Under the pieces are notes generated by a model. It saw nothing but the letters and a program-made list of their open reading frames with translations. It was not told the origin of the DNA and did no database searches. A stretch of DNA of 64,000 nt from Parasponia andersonii. Lineage: Eukaryota; Streptophyta; Magnoliopsida; Rosales; Cannabaceae. Both the position numbers and the translations under genes were made by a program. Location: positions 1,355,357 to 1,419,356 of the forward strand of contig JXTB01000027.1 in assembly GCA_002914805.1 (NCBI GenBank), in the 5' to 3' direction. Positions within the stretch are counted from its first letter, which is position 1. Each line of letters opens with the position of its first letter. Shown here piece by piece: positions 36,213 to 47,110 of the stretch.

Positions 36213-36800
36213 TGTCATCGGTCAATGCCAATAAAGGAAAGTCAACTAATTGTGTGAGAGTTAGAAGTGTCAGGTCATATGTTTGCCTTAACCAAATTAT
36301 AACCTTCCCCAAATGAAGAACGTGTGACCTGTGGAAAAAAAAAAACTAGATTGAGCTTCGAGGAAACAGGTAATCTGCAAAGATAGATAAATAAGATTCT
36401 GTATAGAGATCAAGTAATCCATCTTCTAGTTATTACCCAATTTTGTATTGTTATCCGAAATTGTATATTCTATGATGTATTTTCCTATTCTTATAATTGA
36501 GAAATGTTGAGCCATCATCACCTATATAAAGGGGATTCACTCTCATTATTTGATATCTGAAAACACTTCACTATACACTCACTCTCTGTAATTCTCTCTT
36601 TGTTCTCTCTTTGAGACTTAGAGACACTCTTATAATTCTCTAGAAAATAGTGAAAAGCAGTGGACATAGGCTTATTTTTTTTTAGGCTGAACCACTACAA
36701 TATTCTTGTCTCTTACTTTACTTTATTTTTCAATTTGTTTTGAGCACAAGTTATATCTTATAAATCTCAAAATTCATTGTTGACAAAACCTCTATCAACA
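36213..36800 (+). repeat. 3' LTR of the Tat-like element
   Basis: 588 bp from TGTCATCGGTCAATGCC to CCTCTATCAACA. TGT...ACA ends and a TATA box (CACCTATATAAAGGG near 36519) are visible. It supplies about 200 bp that the 5' LTR has lost. Confidence 0.8.
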
Positions 36801-37079
36801 TAAATAAATTACATACATTCTAGTTATAGTACAAACTGATTGACTAGTCACTACACTCGAGTGCCTGAAAGCCAAGCAATACGTTGTTACACATCTTATT
36901 CAAACTTACTGTATAAACCTAATCAGTTAGTTAGCAAGCTCTTGAGTCTTTGACTTAAACAAGGAACCAGTATATGTAAAAGTTTTGAGAAGATATACAT
37001 GTCCGCTAAAAATTGTTAAGGTAAAACACCATTGAGCAAAACTTCATGTATACCAAATTCTAGCTAGCAATATTTTTTA
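36801..37079. other. Spacer between the Tat-like and Copia elements
   Basis: AT-rich; nothing recognised. It may include further Copia-derived or host sequence. Confidence 0.35.
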
Positions 37080-37341
37080 ACTAACAAAAGAAGTATACTA
37101 GTTCTTGTAGGACAAAATTAGAAAAATATTTTCTCTGACTGTCCTTATTATAAAGAAATAATTTGTTTTAAGTTTGTATCGTTGTAACCTTTTAAGATAA
37201 CGAGATATTTGGTATAATGCAAACTATAGCTTCGAGTATACCATAGTACTTTTACTATTTATTTCCAGTGATCAATTTCTAGATTATTCGTATATCAACT
37301 CAGTTTACTAGCTGCATAAGCTATGTCCAGTCTTGTACAAA

Positions 37342-38908
37342 TGATAAGTGTATTTTACTCGCCTTTGACCTCTTTTTACTTGTTTTTGGTATATATTTTA
37401 GATGAGAAGCGGTTGAGTAGAAAATGCCACATTTTCAAGTGAAAACGAGGCTAAATCAAGGCAATTTTGATTAATCACAAGCGAAGACAAGCGAAATACT
37501 TTTCAACGAGACATAATGTAGCAAGCCAGCTCACACAGAGTTGTAGTAATGCCAAAATTGTGGAGGAAATTGGGCACTGCTGCACTAAATCTTTTGGGAA
37601 AATAGCATTGTAGTGCTAGAAAGTGGCTCTGCAGTGCCACTCTTATGGTGCCGTAGCACTACCTCATGGCATCGCAGTGCTGAGACGAGGTTGGTGTAGC
37701 TCCGTAATGCCATTCCCATGGCATCACAACCCCATCTTATGAGAATTATGGCATCAAAGCACCACTTTGTGGCATTTTTGTGCCGTCTTTTAAACACCTA
37801 TGGTGCTACAACGTCACAGTCTAGTGCCGCAACACCAGTTGCTCGACTACCTTGATGTTGTAGTGCCAAAAAAGTGCAAACAGCCTGCTGAATTCCTGGA
37901 TCGTGATTTGCTACCTGTAGTATTTAATTCTTCTTTCACTCATATGATAGAGGAATGAAAACCCTAATAGCCAATGGGTTGTAGAGCTATTCTAAGGAAA
38001 AAAAATACAATACTAAAGAGAAAATCCGAGAAGAGAAAATCAGATTGGAAGCTTCAAAAGAGTTTTTCTTACCTCTTGCTCTTGTCTTTCTATTTTATTT
38101 TCTATAAATGAATATTTATTATTCTTATTATATTTGTCATAATTCATTTTGTATGAACATGAGCTAAACTTGATTTCTAGGGAGGCAATTAAACCTCTAA
38201 TATAATCTAGCTATTTTATTTTTCTCTACTGTTCTTGATATCCATTGTTTAGTTGGTTGTTCTATCTTAAGCTTATTGCATCTATTTACTTGAACACTAA
38301 ATAGAGTTGTGTTGAGAAACATTTATGAACTTGGGAAGGGGAATTTAGATTTGGACATAGATAGAATATCATAAGATCGCCTAGTATGAGGTGAATTTAC
38401 ATAGGATAGGTATATACATATGTGACTTGTGCAACCTTTGTATGAGAATCATCGAACTTAATGAATTTAGCCAATTTATATTAAGAGTAACATATTAGCT
38501 TGTCTAGATATTTTTACTAATATCTTAGAAGGGAGTTTGTGAGTACAAATGAATTCTCAGTTGTTAACTCTAAATGAATGATTGAATGGTAAGGAAAAGT
38601 AGCAATTGGAGGAGTTAAAGAGTAGATTATATCCATACGGTTTTTATCATTGTTGTTAAAATTACCTTTGGTTGCTTAATTTTGATTTCCATTCTTGTTT
38701 TTTAAATTGAATTTACATTTTTGATTCTTGCACAAAACAACCATTTATTGTCGTTTGGATAAATTAAAAACTAGATTCAGTTAGTAGTTAGCAATTTATG
38801 AACCTAGTGCTCTCCGTGAGATCAATACTCTCTTACCTTTATATTACGTGTTGCGACCCTTATACTTACGGTTTGTTTGTTAGAAATAGCCTAATAACCA
38901 ACTCATCA
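37342..38908 (+). mobile_element. Solo LTR inserted in the left Copia RT gene
   Basis: A 1,567-bp segment from TGATAAGTGTATTTTACTCG to CCAACTCATCA has imperfect inverted ends (TGATAAGT, ACTCATCA). Its last 130 bases (GTGCTCTCCGTGAGATCAA, TTGCGACCCTTATACTT) resemble LTR ends of plant Ty3/Gypsy elements with long leaders. Copia RT sequence lies on both sides: SRVIGSPIY ends on the right and CTRLDIAYAAS starts on the left (minus strand). No internal domains remain, so it is a solo LTR. A clean 5-bp target duplication is not seen (ACAAA, AGTAT). Confidence 0.75.
37580..37880. repeat. Degenerate GTGCC/GGCAC repeat inside the solo LTR
   Basis: The motif family TAGTGC, GGCATCGCAGTGC, CAGTGCC, GTGCCGTAGCAC recurs about every 20-30 bases on both strands, giving palindromic GTGCC...GGCAC pairs. 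Units are strongly diverged. It is GC-richer than its surroundings. Confidence 0.6.
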
Positions 38909-39900
38909 AGTATATAGGACTTCCTATCACTCTGGAATTTTCCAATTAAGAGACACTCTCTTTTTTGTTCTTTAATAGGTGTAGATTTATATCTACTAGT
39001 ATTCTGAAAACTCCAGAATCAGCTTTGTTAAAATTTTTAAGAATCTTATCCATGTAGTGTGACTGACTTAAAATAAATCTATTTGATGTTCTTGATACTT
39101 TAACTCCTAATGTGTAATCGGCTAAACCATATCTTTCATGTCAAATTTAGAACTTAATATCTTTTTAGTAGATTTAATCATCTTTTCATTACTACCAACA
39201 ATGAGCATGTCGTCAATATAAAGACACAAAATGATATAGTCATTATTTGTGTTCTTTATGTAGATACATTTATCGCATTTGTTGATTTTAAATCTATTTG
39301 ACATCATCATACTGTTTAATTTCTCATGTATCTTTTTTGGTGCTTACTTTAATCCATATAAAAACTTCACTAATTTACAAATTTTTGTATTCTGCCCAGT
39401 GTAGATTAGGTTGTTCAATGTAGATTTCTTTATTTAAATCTCCATTTAAGAAAGTAGTTTTCACATCCATTTAATGTACTTCAAGATTACGTAAAGCTGC
39501 AATTGCAAGTATCATGCTAATAGAAATTATTCTCATCACAGGAGAATATATATGAAAGTAATCTAAGCCTTCTCGTTGTTTGTAACCTTTAATTATAAGT
39601 CTAGACTTATACTTATCAATTGTTCTATTTGTTTTCATTTTCCCTTTGAAAATTCATTTGGACCTTAAAGGTTTAGAGCCTAGAGGAAGATCCACAAGTT
39701 TTCAAGTATAATTTTACACGATAGAATCAATTTCACTTTAAATAGCATATTTCTACAAAGGGCCTTCCAAGGAGCTCATGGCTTCTTTAAATGTTTGAGG
39801 TTCAACCTTTAGCAAATAGGTCAAAAAATATGGACCAAAAGATTTTTCTGTCCTAGCTACGTCTAAGCTCTTCCTCAACATCCTTAGTATATTCTTGGTC
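38909..39900 (-). pseudogene. Left Copia reverse transcriptase remnant
   Basis: The minus strand contains KYKSRLIIKGYKQREGLDYF, NLEVH, MDVKTTFLNGDLNKEIYIEQ, then frame 39310-39122 with NDYIILCLYIDDMLIVGSNE (the catalytic YIDD intact) and KFDMKDMV. Several stops separate the pieces. RT ends abruptly at the solo LTR. Confidence 0.82.
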
Positions 39901-40170
39901 CTAACTACTTTTAGTAGCAGTCTCATATGTTCATTTGAACGAACTCAACTCTTCTTTGGATCTATATGGAAATATTTATTCAAAAAACGATATATTTCAA
40001 GATTCCATTATCGTGTTTTTGTGTATGTTTGGGATTTACGACTCATACTCAAAAAACCGATAAGTACTACTGTTCTGTGTATATCTAATAAAAATGCAAT
40101 CAACAATCTTTGGTCCTATTTTTACCTTCTTAGGTATAGGTACAGCTACCTTGGCAATACACTCCCATAT

Positions 40171-40518
40171 TCATAAGTATTTGTAGGAAGGTTTTATCCC
40201 TTTCTGTAATTCATACAGTATTTTGTCCTCCTTCTTTTGGGATATTTTATTTAAAAGGTAATTGCTAGTCAATATGGCTTCCATCCACATGTTCTGAGGT
40301 AACCTAGAACTTAACAGCATTGCATTCATCATCGCTTTTAAGGTACGATTTTTCCGCTCAGCAATACCATTTGACTTAGAAGAATAAGACGGAATGACTT
40401 TGTGTATTATTCCGTATTGTGCACAGAACTCACTAAAAGATGATTCATACTCTCCTCCATGATCACTTCTAATCACTTTAATATTCTTATTAAGTTGATT
40501 TTCAACCTCATTCTTGTA
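40171..40518 (-). pseudogene. Left Copia integrase core
   Basis: The open frame reads KNEVENQLNKNIKVIRSDHG, GEYESSFSEFCAQYGIIHKV, IPSYSSKSNGIAERKNRTLK and MMNAMLLSSRLPQNMWMEAI. The second Asp (RSDHGGEY) and Glu (NGIAERKNRT) of the DDE set are intact. The first Asp lies beyond the MITE (about 41390). It is the least damaged Copia piece in the window. Confidence 0.88.
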
Positions 40519-41286
40519 ACCCACGTTTGGAATGCACAATAAAGATTGGATTGAATTGGCTTGGATTAAATTAATTTTATGTTTGGTGCATTTATATAAG
40601 AGGAACTGAAATGTATTAAAATAATTCACTTCAAAAATAACGCTATGAAGGAGATAATCTTATCCTTTTGAGAATTTGAGATTGGAGGGATTAGGAATGT
40701 TACTAAAAATAATATAATATTTTTGAAGTAGTAAAAATTGGTACATTTTAAAATTAAACATTTAAAGTGGTATTTTCGAAATTAACTTTTAAAAGTGGCA
40801 AAACTAGAAATTATATTCTTAGAAATATGTTTTTAAAAGTGGTATTTTTGAAAATATTTTATAAAAAATGATATTTTTTCCAAAATTAAGTTTTAAAGTT
40901 GTTTTCAAAATATTTTTAAAAGTGGTATTTTTCAAATATTTTTTAAAAGTTGTATTTTCAAAATAATTTTTTAAATGGTTTTTTTCCAAAATATTTTTTT
41001 AAAATAGTATTTTCAAAATATTTTTTAAAATGGTATTTTTGTAAATAAGTTTTTAAAAATGAGATTTTTATAAATTAATTTTTAAAATTGTTATTTTTCT
41101 AATTAATCAAACCTCAAAATTGTTATTTATTTAAAATTATGAAACACGCATACTAATCCTCTCCTAACAAAAAATAGCACACTAAATATGGGATAGGATT
41201 AGACTATAATCATATCTTATATTATTCATCCAATTTTTTAAAATAATACAATCCTATTATATCCTATCTTGCGTACCAAACAAAGC
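40519..41286. mobile_element. 768-bp non-autonomous DNA transposon with an internal minisatellite
   Basis: It splits the Copia integrase between FVLY and KNEVENQL. The left end ACCCACGTTTGGAATGCA and the reverse complement of the right end, GCTTTGTTTGGTACGCA, are imperfect inverted repeats continuing for about 30 bases. Possible target duplication TGTA (40515-40518) and TATA (41287-41290). The right Copia copy shows the undisturbed site (FVLYKNE near 47960). No coding capacity. Superfamily not assigned. Confidence 0.8.
40725..41112. repeat. Minisatellite of about 28 bp within the MITE
   Basis: Around 12-13 degenerate units of the form AGTGGTATTTTCAAAATATT with TTTTAAA joins. Units vary in length (about 24-32) and sequence. 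Confidence 0.75.
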
Positions 41287-41700
41287 TATAGAGAACAAAT
41301 TTTTCTATAACTTCGTCCTTATTTTTCAATAAGTATACATAGTAGTATTTAGTGTTATCATCGATAAAAGTAATAAAATACTTGTCACCAGCTCTTGTTT
41401 GAATAATCTTTAAATCACAAATATCACTATGAATTAAATCAAGAAATTATGTGTTTCTTACAATTGTTTGGAATGATGGCCTTATCAACTTCGCCTCAAC
41501 ACAAGTTTCACACTTATTTTTAAAGTCAATATAGAAAGCAGGGATATGATTCAAGTTAATTAATCTAAGCAAAGTATCATAATTAATGTGTCCTAGTCTA
41601 CTATGCCACAAATTGGAAGACCCAAGTAAGCACAAGAATTATTAACTTTATTAATAATCAGCTCAACAGCCATTACATTGAGCTTGAATAGCCCATTATT
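41287..41700 (-). pseudogene. Left Copia GAG-pre-integrase and integrase N-part
   Basis: Frame 41635-41447 reads SSNLWHSRLGHINYDTLLRL, HIPAFYIDFKNKCETCVEAK (His, His, Cys, Cys zinc set visible) and RPSFQTIVRNT. It is followed past a stop by LIHSDICDLK, KYFITFIDDNTKYYYVYLL (first catalytic Asp) and EKFVLY up to the MITE. Confidence 0.85.
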
Positions 41701-42250
41701 TAGGTATCCCTTTCCCACAAATATTCTAATTTTGGATAAAATGACTTTATCTGACTCAAACATTATACGAAATCCATGCTCATTTTCTTTCGCTTGTGCT
41801 TCAGGCAGTTTTTGAAATCATGCCATGCATGAGGTAGCTATTCACTGACAACAGCCACTTGGGAAGTTTTCACCTACTACCATACCCTCGGCATAAATCT
41901 CGGATATAATCATTTAATTTCTTTGACTTGACTAATCATAGGTTTGAAGTCCACCATCTTACAATCAAGGAAGCGGCCCACCATAAATTTCTTGGATCCA
42001 ACATCCTCTATCTTATATTTTCGGTCTAGTAACTCCCATAATTCTTTGGTCATTCTCTTTACTTGGTATACACTTTTATGACACTCAGCTCTTTATACAA
42101 TTAAAAGAGCCAATAATAGCATGATTGTATCGCATTTAGCATTAATATTATATGTGCATATAATCAAGGAAGCAGCCCACTACAAATTTCATGGACCCAA
42201 CATCTCCTATCTTATATTTTCGATCTAATGACTCCCATAATTTGTTGGTC
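41700..42250 (-). pseudogene. Left Copia gag part with internal duplication
   Basis: The minus strand reads YQVKRMTKELWELLDRKYKI, KKFVVGRFLDCKMVDFKPMI and a later ELPHAWHDFKNCLKHKRK, matching Copia gag (UBN2-type). A segment of about 83 bases is present twice (41963-42045 and 42162-42245, about 90 percent alike), about 199 bases apart. Gag then runs directly into sequence that normally follows the protease. Confidence 0.75.
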
Positions 42251-42691
42251 TAGCATCACCTCGTTGTGTCAATGAAAAAAACATTATTTTATTAAGTAAA
42301 ATTTTCCACTTGTATGATTTGGTTTTTATCATGTGATTGATATTATCTCATTCATATAAATCTTTGAGAGAGTAGTAGAAGGCATTGACCTTGTGAAGTC
42401 GGTAAATCTTTGTGGTATTAAAGAAACTATTATAGACATTAAGTGTATTTTGAGTACCACTAAAAAAAAAAAAAAAATCTTCGACAAGCTTGCCTTTTGT
42501 TCTTTTTTTTTTTCCTACTTCAATACCATTAAAAACACCTAGGCTTCCTTGCGTTTCACAAAGAGAGAGAAAGAGCGAAAGATAGATGTACACGATTAAG
42601 ATAATTTTACAAGTTTTTATTATTTTACTTTATCGATTGTTTTGTTAGTGGACAGTAATTCATTTAGGCTAGAATTCTTATATATATATAT

Positions 42692-42742
<51 letters not shown>

Positions 42743-44590
42743 GTCTCAAAGTGTATGTGAACAATTTTTACATAGTTTTTATGCATTTTGAATAAACACT
42801 TGCACGTTTTACTTGGGTCTGATTCTAATTTGTATTGGGTGTGGTAGTTAATTGTTTTCTAGAGTTGTATATATACATATATATATATCTATATCTATAT
42901 ATATATATGAAGATGTTAATTCTACGTATGTAATTTGTAAAGATAGAATTTTATATTGAACTACTTTCTTATTCAATAGACTTTTTGGGATATATATATA
43001 TATATATATATTAAAGGTTTGTTCATTTCATAACTATATTAAGAAAATACCTCTAAATAAGTGGGCTTAAAGTCAACGTCTGATATTATATGAATGGATT
43101 AATTAATGTGATTAATTGGTATTGTTGTAACTATATTAAAATTATGATATTACCAAGTATATCAGGCATAAAATTTTAGTTTGTAAAGTGATTAATTTGT
43201 ATTTGTCATATTTTAGAATAGTGATATCTATAACAAGTTCATCCCTTTGTTTTTGATAAATTATGTAATGGTATTTATGTCAGATCTAGAACATGTTGAT
43301 TTGACTATAAAGTATATTTACCGATTTAAATTGTAGAAAGGCTATTTACCTGGTGATTCTTACAATAACATAAGCATTTTAATTAGTTAACCCATTATTC
43401 AAAAAATATTAGGGACACACATTCATACCTTGAGCAAAAGAGTATTTTATGGGCAAAAATTTGAAAAGCTTAGAAATGAAGTAAGTAAAGTACTCAACTG
43501 AAACACAAGAATTATGTGCAATGTGAGTGTCTGTTATATTTTTACACTTTACGTTCATTCTGGGTATGACCATGACACTGGCATTACGATTTAAGTATAC
43601 ATGCTTGGTATCTCTAGTGTAGAATTATCATGTATATCATTAGACCATACATATTTTATGAAAAGTTTAAGAGAGATAATGAGTTTTCTTAAATGCTTTA
43701 GTATTATTGTGTAAAGCTATGTTTAGTTTTCATAGAAGAGTTGAGATCATGTAATTTTCAAAAAGTTTTGTGTCACTATTACGGGAAAATGGGATATAAG
43801 TTTACAGTTTCAGGATGGCAGCCCAAAGTGAGGGCCAAGTTTGATGAAATTTGTCAAAAAGTTTGTCATAATATTTCTCCTTCAAGTTATATAATAAATT
43901 ACACTACAGTCTCATATCGCCTTATCTTTTGAGCTTAACAATGGAATAAGATTAGTAACGAACCTCGCTTTAGTAAGAGCCAACTAGAGGAGAGCCATGG
44001 GATATTATCAGTCCAGGAAACCTTGCAGGCATAGTGTTGAACCGGACAATGTGTACAAGATAAGGGAGACCCTAAAAGGAAAATATTTATATCAAACAGT
44101 TTAAGAAAGCATAATTATGCATTTAATATATATTGCTAAGCACCATTTCATACATTACTTTACCTACTAAGTTGTAGCTCACATTAGTCTTGTGTTGCAG
44201 CTCACATTAGTCTTGTATTGCAAGTAATGATTGAGGTTATTTGATGAGCTTGTATGCTAGAGTAGAGGCCTGACTTTGGTGTTGTACGTATAAATATTTT
44301 AACCACTCGTGGAGGGCCTAGTTTGTATATTTTGGGGTGTTTGTAGATTCTCAGTAGAGTTTTCTTAATTCATTTTCTCGATAATTACTCAGTACTTTTT
44401 ATTAGGTAATATACATATAAACTAATCTAAGTTATATTTATAAATAAAGTCAGCTATCCACAGAGTAAAAAAAAATGGTCCGTATTTTTAGGAATAATTA
44501 CAGAAATACTTTCAGAAGGTAATGCTTTGTTAATGGAAGTTAATAATTTCCACTAGTGGTATATAGATAATGTGGGCGCTACAACTATAA
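42250..44590. other. 2.3-kb foreign segment within the left Copia gag
   Basis: Gag sequence stops at about 44590 and resumes at about 42250, after a duplicated piece of gag. The segment has (TA)n at about 42680-42740, 42866-42909 and 42990-43011, and a 23-bp tandem pair (44176-44198, 44199-44221, AGCTCACATTAGTCTTG). The small frame at 43741-43932 is not recognised. Size and lack of domains would suit a solo LTR or a non-autonomous element, but its ends are not clear. Confidence 0.4.
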
Positions 44591-44820
44591 AGTGAATCAG
44601 ATAAATTATTCAGCATATAGTTTTGGCACAAGAATTCTGAGTACTTTCAAGCATCATTCGTATTGACTACTTGGATATCTTACTCATCCTCCTTGAGCGA
44701 TGGAGCATCCTCAGTCAAGAATCTTACGAGATTTAAGATGGTTAGATTAAACATTTTCTGCTACCACCTCTTGAAATTCAATTCATCGAATTTCTCCAGT
44801 CTTTCCTGGGAACGGATTGT
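44585..44820 (-). pseudogene. Left Copia gag N-terminal remnant
   Basis: The minus strand reads LEKFDELNFKRW, then ILNLVRFLTEDAPSLKEDE and QNYMLNNLSDSL, parallel to 46400-46620 in the right copy. Stops replace several codons. Confidence 0.7.
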
Positions 44821-44949
44821 TGCATAAAGATTAATAATCATTGATTGATTAATTGCAATATGGCAAACAATGCTGAGAACATGACTCGTTCCCAAAGCTT
44901 CATGTGGCCACTACAAAGGTGTCTGTTATGCTAAGGTGACTATTTCATC

Positions 44950-45565
44950 ATAAAGAAATAGTTTGTTTTAAGTTTGTATCGTATTCTAAACTGTTTGTTT
45001 TATAAATATTTTTCCATAATTGTCGTACAAGTTTAAAACAGATTCGCCTCCTTCAATAGTACTAGAGGTTGTTAGGTGTCCATCTCCCAGGATACAATGG
45101 CTTTTGGAGTAGCAAGCTAAGTACTAAGCTTCTATTTGGGCAAATTGAATACCACCATAACTCTATTAGAGAATTCCAAAATTTTAACAAGAACTAGATT
45201 TAGGAATTTTTGAACTAAGAACTCAAAACTAGAACTAGAAGAGAAGGGGAGAATTTAGAAAATTGAAGAAAATACTTCTCAAAGTATAAATAATTTAAAG
45301 AACCTAAGCTTCCTTATATAGACTTCAAGGGGCGAGATTTTCATTCCCACGTAATGTGGGACTAAAATTACAACTATTCATGACCATTTTCCAATGCTAT
45401 ATTTTAGGCACCAATTTTTCATTCACCCAAAGTCTATTTTGAGTGTACGAGTACATAATTTTGAAATACTCATCGAGTATATCAACAATTTACTGACTCA
45501 TAAAAAATACAAAAAGGGCCTTACCTAATTATGCGCTCTAAAATAGTTCATGACAATGGTGTCTA
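44950..45565 (-). repeat. LTR/leader A (left Copia, minus orientation)
   Basis: Matches LTR/leader B (45590-46130) in inverted orientation and C (51245-51800) in the same orientation. Shared blocks include TTTTGAGTTCTTAGTTCA, CTAGTTCTAG and GTATCCTGGGAG (minus strand). A TATA box (TCTATATAAGGAAGC, minus strand, near 45318) is well kept. Part of its inner leader (about 44955-45010) is itself inverted relative to B. Confidence 0.75.
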
Positions 45566-45589
45566 ACACTATTTTTCTAATAATTATTT

Positions 45590-46370
45590 TTGATAGGTCA
45601 TGATTAATTATTGATTTACTCGATGATACTTCAAAATCGTACTTATATGCTCAAAATGGACTTTAGGTGAATAAGAAATGCTCAAAGTAAGCTCATTATC
45701 ATGGGAAAATGGTCGTGAATAGTTGTGATTTTAGTCTCACATTACTTCTCTCCCCCTTTAAAGTCTATTTAAGAAAGCTTAGGTTCTTTAAATTATTTAC
45801 ATCTTAAGAAGTATTCTCTTTACATCTCTAAATTCTCTCCTTTTCTAGTTCTAGTTTTGAGTTCTTAGTTCAAGAATTCCTATATCTAGTTCTAGTTAAA
45901 ATTTTAGAATTCTCTGATAGAGTTATGGCGACATTCAGTTTGCTCGAAGTAAAAGCTTAGTGCTTAGCTTGCTACTTTAGAAATCGTTATATCTTGGGAA
46001 ACAGATATCTAGTGACCATAAGTATTACAGGAGGAGATAAATCTGTTTTAAGGAAATTATATGACACACAAGCCTCAGTTCTATTACTACATTTTTTCCT
46101 ACAAATCATATGATAAGGACGGTTGAAGAAAATATTTTTGGAAATTAAGTTTGGTATTGTATTCTAAACTATTCGGAAAAGAGAAAGAGGTTATATATAA
46201 GAAGACTGAGTTTAAAGAGGAAGCAACTGTAACCCCTCCATGTCTTTCCTAGGAGTTTCTTTGAAACTCTGTCTAAGATGGCAAGATTTTAAGTGGGACT
46301 TATTTGTGAACCCTTCAGCCTTTCCTGAGAATGGTTTGTTGTGTAAGGTGTCTGTCGTCATAACCTAACA
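45590..46370 (+). repeat. LTR/leader B (right Copia)
   Basis: Starts near TTTACTCGATGATACTTCA, passes a weakened TATA region (AAGTCTATTTAAGAAAGC) and the CTAGTTCTAGTTTTGAG block, and continues as leader (TCTGTTTTAAGGAAATTAT, GAAGAAAATATTTTTGGAA) to gag. The exact LTR/leader border is not clear because no direct partner LTR exists. Confidence 0.7.
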
Positions 46371-46379
46371 GCACTGATT

Positions 46380-47110
46380 TTGGTTCCTTTGAGTTATGCT
46401 AAAAAATTAGAGAAATTTGATAGATTGAATTTCAAGAGATGGCAGCAAAAGATGTTGTTCTATCCAACCACCTTGAATCTCGTGAGATTCTTGACTAAGG
46501 ATGCTCTATCACTCACGGAGGATGAGCAAGATATCCAAGTAGTCAATTCGATTGATACTAGAAGCACTCAGAATTCTTATACCGAAACTATGTGCTGAAT
46601 AGTTTATCTGATTTTCTTTACAATGTATACCAAGTAAAGAGAATGGCCAAAAAATTATGGGAGTCACTAGACCAAAAATATAAGACAAAGGATGCTGGAA
46701 CTAAGAAATTTATGATAGACTACTTCCTTGATTATAAGATGGTAGACTCCAAACTTGTGATCAGTCAAGTGCAGTAAGTGAAAACTTCCAAATAGTTATT
46801 ATCATTGAAAAGCTACCTCATGCATGACATAATTTCAAAAACTACCTGAAGCACAAGTGAAAGAAAATGGGTATGGAAGATCTGATTATTAGACTTCAAA
46901 TTGAAGAAGACAATAGAAAATCTGAGAAAAGAGGGATCATTTCAATAGGGACTAAGGTAAATATAATGGAACATGGCTAGAGTTTATAAGAAAAACAAAT
47001 CTAGCAAATGGGCTAAGATGTGACCTAAAGTAGGAATTACCAAGAAGCTGAAATTCCAAGGCAAATGCTTCAACTATGACAAAATGAGTCACAAGTCTGT
47101 GGACTGTAGG
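46380..47110 (+). pseudogene. Right Copia gag remnant
   Basis: Frames 46380-46598 and 46592-46777 read LEKFDRLNFKRWQQKMLFYP, RFLTKDALSLTEDEQDIQVV, then KKLWESLDQKYKTKDAG and FMIDYFLDYKMVDSKLVISQ. The zinc knuckle near 47070 reads CFNYDKMSHKSVDC: the second Cys is Tyr. The leftward copy lacks this region. Confidence 0.78.

Larger units (their letters stand above)
27863..36800 (+). mobile_element. Tat/Retand-like Ty3/Gypsy element, heavily decayed
   Basis: Paired LTR sequence at 27863-28250 and 36213-36800 brackets gag, protease, RT, RNase H, a second RNase H-like domain, and integrase on the + strand. Between integrase and the 3' LTR lies a long antisense frame. The second RNase H (LYVDGSSNENNASACLILIS) and the antisense frame are marks of the Tat lineage. 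Catalytic residues of protease, RT and integrase are mutated and all frames carry stops. LTR copies differ by roughly 15-20 percent by eye, so the insertion is old. The outer 5-bp flanks (ATTTA, TAAAT) do not form a direct repeat. The first LTR base pair of the 5' copy is CG where the 3' copy has TG. Confidence 0.88.
37080..45565 (-). mobile_element. Left Ty1/Copia element of a head-to-head pair, interrupted three times
   Basis: Read on the minus strand from 45565: LTR and leader (to about 44950), gag N-part (to about 44590), a 2.3-kb foreign or duplicated stretch, gag (42250-41700), GAG-pre-integrase and integrase start (41690-41287), a MITE (41286-40519), integrase and RT (40518-38909), a solo LTR (38908-37342), then the end of RT and a short RNase H piece (CTRLDIAYAASKLS, 37341-37190). 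Order gag-integrase-RT marks Copia. An internal deletion joins gag to the region just before GAG-pre-integrase, removing zinc knuckle and protease. The right copy (45590-51800) is the same family at roughly 80-85 percent identity by eye. Confidence 0.82.

Noticed and set aside
27863..36800. Integrated pararetrovirus
   Set aside because: LTRs, integrase and the gag-protease-RT-RNase H-integrase order show an LTR retrotransposon; no movement or coat protein of that group is visible.
37580..37880. CRISPR-like array
   Set aside because: Units are irregular, diverged and palindromic within an LTR of a plant genome; there are no constant repeats with unique spacers.
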